From CBDCBA01 sp965214125 (GTDB lineage Bacteria; Planctomycetota; Phycisphaerae; Tepidisphaerales; Tepidisphaeraceae), in NCBI GenBank assembly GCA_965214125.1, contig CBDCBA010000008.1:1-40151 (forward strand): a stretch of 40,151 nt of DNA, given 5' to 3'. The notes under the pieces were generated by a model. It saw only the letters and a program-made list of their open reading frames with translations. It had not been told where the DNA came from and did not search any database. Shown piece after piece: positions 35,927 to 40,151 of the stretch. Every line of letters starts with the position of its first letter. Position 1 is the stretch's first letter. Position numbers and translations under genes: made by a program.

Positions 35927-35989
35927 TAGTCGCCCCGCCTCGCGGGGCGCTCCGCGGCCAGCCACGCGCCCCCCGAGGCGGGGCGGCTA
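35927..35989. repeat. Palindromic element, TTAGCCGC family, interrupted at its edge by the IS
   Basis: The left arm (35927-35950, TAGTCGCCCCGCCTCGCGGG and onward) and right arm (35966-35989) match with two mismatches in 24. It is the close relative of 10136-10202. The insertion sequence ends exactly at its first base. The 192 bases from here to the next gene contain no other feature that I can name. Confidence 0.9.
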
Positions 35990-36181
35990 AAGAACACGGA
36001 ACTTCCGTCGCGTGCTCCGTAGCTGGCGATCTACGACGCGATTCGCAACCGCCCTTGGGCGCGGCGCGGAGGAGAGGCGTCGTTTGCTCCAGTGTGACAA
36101 GCCGATGACCGATAAGTCGAAGGCGGCCGCCCGTGCGGGACCTGGGCCGCGCCAACAATTCCGCCGACGGACCGCCCGATT

Positions 36182-37195
36182 ATGCCCCATCGCCACCAGC
36201 TTCACCGCGCCGATTGGGACGCCGTCCGGGCCATCGCAGGCCGCTACGTCGGGGAACTGGCGCGGGTGGAGCGTGTGCCGAGCCACCACAACATCGTGTG
36301 CCGCCTCCGCGGGACCAACGGTCGGCGGCGCGTGCTGAAACTCGCGGCAAGCGGCGTGTCCCAGCCCGGCCTGACACGCGAGCCGCGCGTGGTCGAACTT
36401 CTGAGCGGCCGGGGCATCCCGACCGCACGGATCGATTATTTCGACGCCGCCGGCACGCTTGTCGGGCGGCCCTGGTTCATCGCCAACGATGCCGGTCGGC
36501 GTACCGCCGCCGACGCGAGCGGACTGTCGCCGGCGAACCGTCGCGAGCTGTACCGCGCCATCGGCCGGCTGCTGGCGCAGGTCCACGCGATCCCGTTCGA
36601 CCGCCCGGCCGACTTCAGCGGCGGCGAACTGGTGCCGGCCTCGTTCGAGTCGAGCCCGCTGCGGCGTTGGCACGAGCGGCAGGTCGCCGACGCCGACCGC
36701 CTCGGCCTGCTGCGTGGCCTGGATTCCGCGACGCTCGAGGCGTTGCTGCACCCCGGCGGGCCGGAGAACGCCCTGTTGCCAAGTCACGCCGCGCCCGGCA
36801 CGTCGCTGGCGGTCGCGCCGCGGCCGGCATCATTCAGCCTGTGCCACGGCGATTACAACCCCAGCCAGTGCGTCCGCCAGGGGGCGAGCGTCAGCGCGAT
36901 GATCGACTGGGAGTCCTCGCACGTGGGCGACCCGCTTTACGACCTGGCGGCGTTCGAGGTGATGCTGCGCGTCGCCAGCCCGCGCGACCTGGCCGACGAG
37001 GCGATGGCCGGCTACCGCGAGGTGCGGGCCTTCGACCCGACGCTCGACGCGGCCTACCTGCCGGTGCGCCTCGCCCACGCCGCCTCGCTCGCGGCCGCCT
37101 TCCACCGCGCCCGCCGCACCGGCCCGGCCCGCGCCGCCCGCCTGATGCTCGGCCGCCTCGCCACGCCCACCACCACCGACGCCCAGGCGGCGTGA
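36182..37195 (+). CDS. Aminoglycoside phosphotransferase (APH) family kinase
   Basis: A 337-residue small-molecule kinase of the APH/choline-kinase fold. VERVPSHHNIVCRLRGTNGR is the start of the ATP-binding lobe, with the lysine of RRVLKLAA as the usual ATP contact. The Brenner-type catalytic motif is SLCHGDYNPSQCVRQG, with the catalytic Asp in HGDYN, followed by SAMIDWESSHVGDPLYDLAA, which provides the metal-binding Asp. Length is normal for the family. Such proteins phosphorylate diverse hydroxyl substrates; antibiotic resistance should not be assumed. The ATG at 36182 is preferred by domain start. It ends before a palindrome (37283-37366) and is convergent with the xylanase gene. Confidence 0.9.
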   Translation: MPHRHQLHRADWDAVRAIAGRYVGELARVERVPSHHNIVCRLRGTNGRRRVLKLAASGVSQPGLTREPRVVELLSGRGIPTARIDYFDAAGTLVGRPWFIANDAGRRTAADASGLSPANRRELYRAIGRLLAQVHAIPFDRPADFSGGELVPASFESSPLRRWHERQVADADRLGLLRGLDSATLEALLHPGGPENALLPSHAAPGTSLAVAPRPASFSLCHGDYNPSQCVRQGASVSAMIDWESSHVGDPLYDLAAFEVMLRVASPRDLADEAMAGYREVRAFDPTLDAAYLPVRLAHAASLAAAFHRARRTGPARAARLMLGRLATPTTTDAQAA

Positions 37196-37282
37196 AAAGG
37201 CTTTGTCAGAACGAACCCGCTGCGTGCGACCGAAGCAGCGTCTTGAGAAGTTCGCTCGGCACGCTCCACCGATTCCCCTACC

Positions 37283-37366
37283 CCGACGCCGGAGCGGAAG
37301 CTCCGGGTTCTGCCTGGGTGCTGGGTGGACACGGACCCGAACCCGGAGCATCCGCTCCGGCGTCGG
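37283..37366. repeat. Palindromic element between APH and xylanase genes
   Basis: Arms 37283-37310 and 37339-37366 match at 27 of 28 positions (CCGACGCCGGAGCGGAAGCT and onward), with a 28-base loop. Each arm has an inner hairpin (CCGGAGC/GCTCCGG). It lies between the convergent APH and GH10 genes and could block read-through in both directions. Confidence 0.93.
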
Positions 37367-37414
37367 TGCGTTGCTTCGTGCTATCGGCACTCGACGGATG
37401 GGTGCAGCGCGGCA

Positions 37415-39268
37415 TCACTCGCTCGCGCTTGGCAGCACGATCAGCAGTTGCGTGCCGTCGCGCGAGAGGCGAGCGACGGTTGTTGCCTGGCGACCGTCCT
37501 TGCTGGCGACGATCTCGTAGTCGCCGCAAAAGCCGCGAAGCTCGATTAGGCCGTCGGCGTCCGTGTCGACCGATTCGTCCGTCCACCACTCGCCGAAGAC
37601 CAGGGCCTTGTACGCCTGGGCGTTGGGCTTGGACGTCCAGTCGCTGCGGAACATGGCCCCGTTGGGCCGCCACTGGATGGCTTCCCAGAAGCCCCACATC
37701 ACGATCGCCTCGGCCGACTCGTGGCTGAAGACGGCGGTGTAGAAGTCGCGCGTGTAGTCCGCCTGGGCCTGCTCGTCGAGGGTGTCGATGTCGAACTCGG
37801 TCACGTGGATCGGCAGGTCGTACGCGGCGAACTCGTCGAGGATGGCGACCACCTTCGCCGGGTCCGTCAGCGTGCTGCCGAAGTGCCCCTGAAAGCCGAT
37901 GCCCCCCAGCGGCGCGCCGGCATCCTCAAGCCGCTCAATCCACTCCTTGAAGACCGCCCGCTCGCTGTCGGTCGAGCCGCCGTTGGTGAGAATCGAGTAG
38001 TCGTTCAGGAAGTAGAGCGGCTTTGGGTTGATCTCCTCCGCCAGCGTCCACCACTCTGTCATGACGTCGTCGCCGAGGATGTCCATCACGTCGCGGTTGA
38101 CGCGCGGCTCGTTCACGAGGTCGTAGCTTTCCCACTGGTACGGCGCGGTGGTGGCCAGCATGTCGCGCAGGTGGAGCTTGATGAGTGCGTCGAGTTCGTC
38201 GGGCTTGTCGGCGAGGGATTGCACGCGGGTGGGCATCCACCGCCAGCCCGGCCAGACCCCGGTGTGGCCGCGGACACGCATGTGATGATCGCGCAGCCAC
38301 TCGGCGCGGGCGATGTACTTCTCGCGGGTGGCGGCGTCCTCCCAGCCCCAGTCGGCCCAATAGATCGGGCAGGTCCCCATGTTGAAGAGCTCGGCGAACA
38401 CTTGGCGATAGCGCTCGCCGCTTTCGGAATCGTCGACCATCGCCCCCTCGGCGAAGCTGCCGAAGCCGAAGGCGTGGCGAGTCATGCGGACGTCGACCGT
38501 CGCCCCCTCCACCGGCGTGCCGTCGGTCTCGATCACGGTGACGGCCAAGTCGCCCTTGCGAATGCGCTCGATCCGCTCGGCCGCAGCCTGACGCCAGGGG
38601 GCGTCGGCGGCGCGGCCGGGGTAGTCGATGGGCGTGGCCGGCAGCGCCGTCAGGTCGGCGTCGGGGCCGAGGTTGAAGACCAGCACCGGCCCAATCTCCA
38701 GCGTCTGGGCCTCGCCCGACACGTGGAGCGTGACGACCACGTCGCCGGCCGCGTAGTCGCCCTGGGCCTCCCCGCCGATCACGACGCGCTTCCAGTCGCG
38801 GCCGAAGCTGAAGGCGCCGGCGGCGAGGGTGTCCCAAGGTTCTGTATTGAGTTGCAGCCGCGTGTCGAAGCGGCCCTCGCCGCTCTCGTCGTCGGAGGCC
38901 GTCGCCCGCGCCCAAAGCACCACGGCCACCTTGTCGCCACGCGCGGGCGGGGTCGCGAGCGTGGGCGTGAAGACCTGGGCCGCGTACGGCGTGTCGCCGA
39001 CCTCGTTGACGACCACGCGCAGCGCCCGGTCGAACTGCTGGCCTTCGACGGCGACGAGCTCCGCAGAGGCAAGCCCGCCGGGAGCGTCGCCGGTGGGCGT
39101 GGACAGGGCCAGCGCGTCGACCCTCGCATTGGCGATCAGCCGCGGCTCGCCCGGCAATTCGGCCTTGACCGAATCGACGAAATCCTGTGCGGACGCGACC
39201 GTTGCGGCCAGCGCGACGACAAGGGCCACCATCAGGGACAGGAGGTGCATTCGCGCACGGTATCGCAT
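37415..39268 (-). CDS. GH10 family endo-1,4-beta-xylanase, secreted
   Basis: A 617-residue secreted glycoside hydrolase. The signal peptide is MRYRARMHLLSLMVALVVAL followed by AATVASA, cleaved near residue 27. Residues about 30-200 look like a carbohydrate-binding beta-sandwich (CBM22/CBM4_9-like; moderate confidence), with FTPTLATPPARGDKVAVVLW and VVVTLHVSGEAQTLEIGPVL. The GH10 barrel begins near 215. It includes ITEIGTSP-like strands around RGHTGVWPGWRWMP, the acid/base Glu387 in DLVNEPRVNRDVM and the nucleophile Glu491 in IHVTEFDIDTLD. The barrel ends with EAIVMWGFWEAIQWRPNGAM, then a short beta tail. It should cleave xylan backbones outside the cytoplasm. I chose the ATG at 39268 for its basic n-region; 39250 is an alternative. 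It stands alone, without a transporter or other glycosidase. Confidence 0.93.
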   Translation of the reverse strand: MRYRARMHLLSLMVALVVALAATVASAQDFVDSVKAELPGEPRLIANARVDALALSTPTGDAPGGLASAELVAVEGQQFDRALRVVVNEVGDTPYAAQVFTPTLATPPARGDKVAVVLWARATASDDESGEGRFDTRLQLNTEPWDTLAAGAFSFGRDWKRVVIGGEAQGDYAAGDVVVTLHVSGEAQTLEIGPVLVFNLGPDADLTALPATPIDYPGRAADAPWRQAAAERIERIRKGDLAVTVIETDGTPVEGATVDVRMTRHAFGFGSFAEGAMVDDSESGERYRQVFAELFNMGTCPIYWADWGWEDAATREKYIARAEWLRDHHMRVRGHTGVWPGWRWMPTRVQSLADKPDELDALIKLHLRDMLATTAPYQWESYDLVNEPRVNRDVMDILGDDVMTEWWTLAEEINPKPLYFLNDYSILTNGGSTDSERAVFKEWIERLEDAGAPLGGIGFQGHFGSTLTDPAKVVAILDEFAAYDLPIHVTEFDIDTLDEQAQADYTRDFYTAVFSHESAEAIVMWGFWEAIQWRPNGAMFRSDWTSKPNAQAYKALVFGEWWTDESVDTDADGLIELRGFCGDYEIVASKDGRQATTVARLSRDGTQLLIVLPSASE

Positions 39269-39305
39269 CCTGCAACCGCTTGCGATTGTCTCTTTTGGCG
39301 CGGCG

Positions 39306-40151
39306 TTACCTCGCGGCGACGGGCTGTTGCTGGGGGACGCCCTTCGTCGCCGGCACGCCGCCGACGTCGGTGGGCGTGTCCTCAATGATCCGCTCGACGA
39401 CCATGTCTGTCGTGATTCCCTCGGCCTCGCCCTCGAAGTTGAGGATCAGCCGGTGCCGCAACGCCGGGACGGCCACGTCCTTCGCGTCCTGGAAGCTGCA
39501 GTGGAACCGCCCGTCGAGCAGCGCCCGCACCTTCGCCGCCAGCGTAATTGCCTGGGCGGCGCGGGGGCTGGCGCCCACGCGCAGGAACTGGTTGACCATC
39601 GGGATGGCGAATTCCCCCTCGGGGTGCGTCGCCAGCACGAGGCGGATGGCGTAGTCCTGCACGTGCGGGGCGATCACGACCTTGCGCACCAGAGCTTGGT
39701 GACGGGTGATGGCCTCGCCGTCGAGCACGGGATTGACCACCGGCGTCACGCCGGCCGTGGTGCGGTTGAGGATCTCCGCCAGTTCCGCCCGGCCGCTGTA
39801 GTTGACGACGAGCTTGAAGAAAAACCGGTCGAGCTGCGCCTCGGGCAGCGGGTAGGTGCCCTCCTGCTCGAGCGGATTTTGCGTCGCCATCACGAAGAAC
39901 GGCCGCTCGAGCTTGCGCACGGTGCCGCCGGCAGTGACCTGCTTCTCCTGCATCGCCTCGAGCATGGCCGACTGCGTTTTGGGCGTGGCGCGGTTGATCT
40001 CGTCAGCCAGCACGATCTGGGCGAAGATGGGCCCCTCCTGGAAGACGAACTGCCGGTGGCCATGCTCGTCCTCCTGGATGATGCTCGTGCCGATCACGTC
40101 GGCGGGCATCAGGTCGGGCGTGAACTGCACGCGGCTGAACTTCAGGTGCAG
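39306..40151 (-). CDS. MoxR family AAA ATPase (5' end outside the window)
   Basis: The C-terminal 281 residues of a MoxR-type AAA+ ATPase, a chaperone-like group that often acts with vWA-domain proteins. Reading enters from the window edge at LHLKFSRVQFTPDLMPADVI. Walker A is therefore missing from view. Walker B is IVLADEINRATPKTQSAMLE. Sensor 1 and neighbours are FVMATQNPLEQEGTYPLPEA followed by QLDRFFFKL, the strongest MoxR signature. The lid domain contains RVGASPRAAQAITLAAKVRA with the sensor-2-type Arg, and RHRLILNFEGEAEGIT. It ends with a short Pro/Gln tail, 37 bp before the divergent-free 5' end of the xylanase gene on the same strand. Its partner genes should be on the unseen side or in a separate locus. 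Confidence 0.95.
   Translation of the reverse strand: MHLKFSRVQFTPDLMPADVIGTSIIQEDEHGHRQFVFQEGPIFAQIVLADEINRATPKTQSAMLEAMQEKQVTAGGTVRKLERPFFVMATQNPLEQEGTYPLPEAQLDRFFFKLVVNYSGRAELAEILNRTTAGVTPVVNPVLDGEAITRHQALVRKVVIAPHVQDYAIRLVLATHPEGEFAIPMVNQFLRVGASPRAAQAITLAAKVRALLDGRFHCSFQDAKDVAVPALRHRLILNFEGEAEGITTDMVVERIIEDTPTDVGGVPATKGVPQQQPVAAR

Noticed and set aside
36182..37195. Antibiotic-resistance gene
   Set aside because: The APH fold alone does not show this; sequence blocks fit the broad small-molecule kinase family and the context has no resistance or integron features.

Overview
The window is very GC-rich and densely coded on both strands. It looks like a planctomycete-type bacterial chromosome, possibly Phycisphaerae-like; that is an inference. 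The reasons are a 23S-5S rRNA unit not preceded by 16S, three separate Gfo/Idh/MocA oxidoreductases, a MoxR AAA ATPase, a membrane-anchored ECF sigma protein with an anti-sigma-like segment, and many GTG or unclear starts with poor Shine-Dalgarno sites. Nothing looks like a prophage, CRISPR array or tRNA cluster. One insertion sequence is present.

Layout. 0-3 kb: the end of an Hsp20 chaperone gene and Lon protease. 3-6.4 kb: two divergent multi-spanning glycosyltransferase-like proteins. 6.4-10 kb: two Gfo/Idh/MocA genes, a small lipoprotein and a Rieske protein. 10-12.4 kb: a motA-motB stator operon split by a small S23/four-helix-bundle gene that lies between 39-bp inverted repeats. 12.5-17.2 kb: purQ, Uma2, a third Gfo/Idh/MocA gene, DUF2254 and a trpG/pabA-type glutaminase. 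17.3-21.3 kb: an HMA-like protein, a PilT-family ATPase, a STAS protein, a DUF2007-like protein and an MlaE-type permease. 21.4-24.4 kb: ilvN/ilvH, a lipoprotein, a third membrane glycosyltransferase-like protein and DUF2236. 24.8-27.6 kb: a LemA-M48 peptidase pair. 27.7-31.2 kb: 5S and 23S rRNA with a terminator, a boxA and a candidate promoter. 31.4-34.7 kb: pheS, a small membrane protein and the sigma/anti-sigma fusion. 35-36 kb: an IS5-family element. 36.2-40.2 kb: an APH-family kinase, a GH10 xylanase and a MoxR ATPase that runs off the window.

The striking feature is the density of palindromic DNA. At least fifteen inverted-repeat elements of several sequence families fill almost every gene gap. 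GC-rich families share one plan: two 23-28 bp arms, each arm itself a small palindrome, often opening with a TAGCCGC-like end. Two copies sit in frame inside glycosyltransferase-like genes and are translated as extra residues in charged cytoplasmic loops. Two more are nested, one element inside the loop of another. The IS is inserted at the very edge of one copy. A second class consists of polypurine/polypyrimidine inverted repeats that abut start codons; one of these encloses the S23-type gene and resembles a free-standing version of the 23S rRNA intervening sequences known from Leptospira and Coxiella.

A second genome-wide trend is polyglycine linkers built from GGT/GGG codons in otherwise unrelated proteins (Lon, MotB, the DUF2007 protein, the M48 peptidase, PheS), although GGC is the usual glycine codon here.
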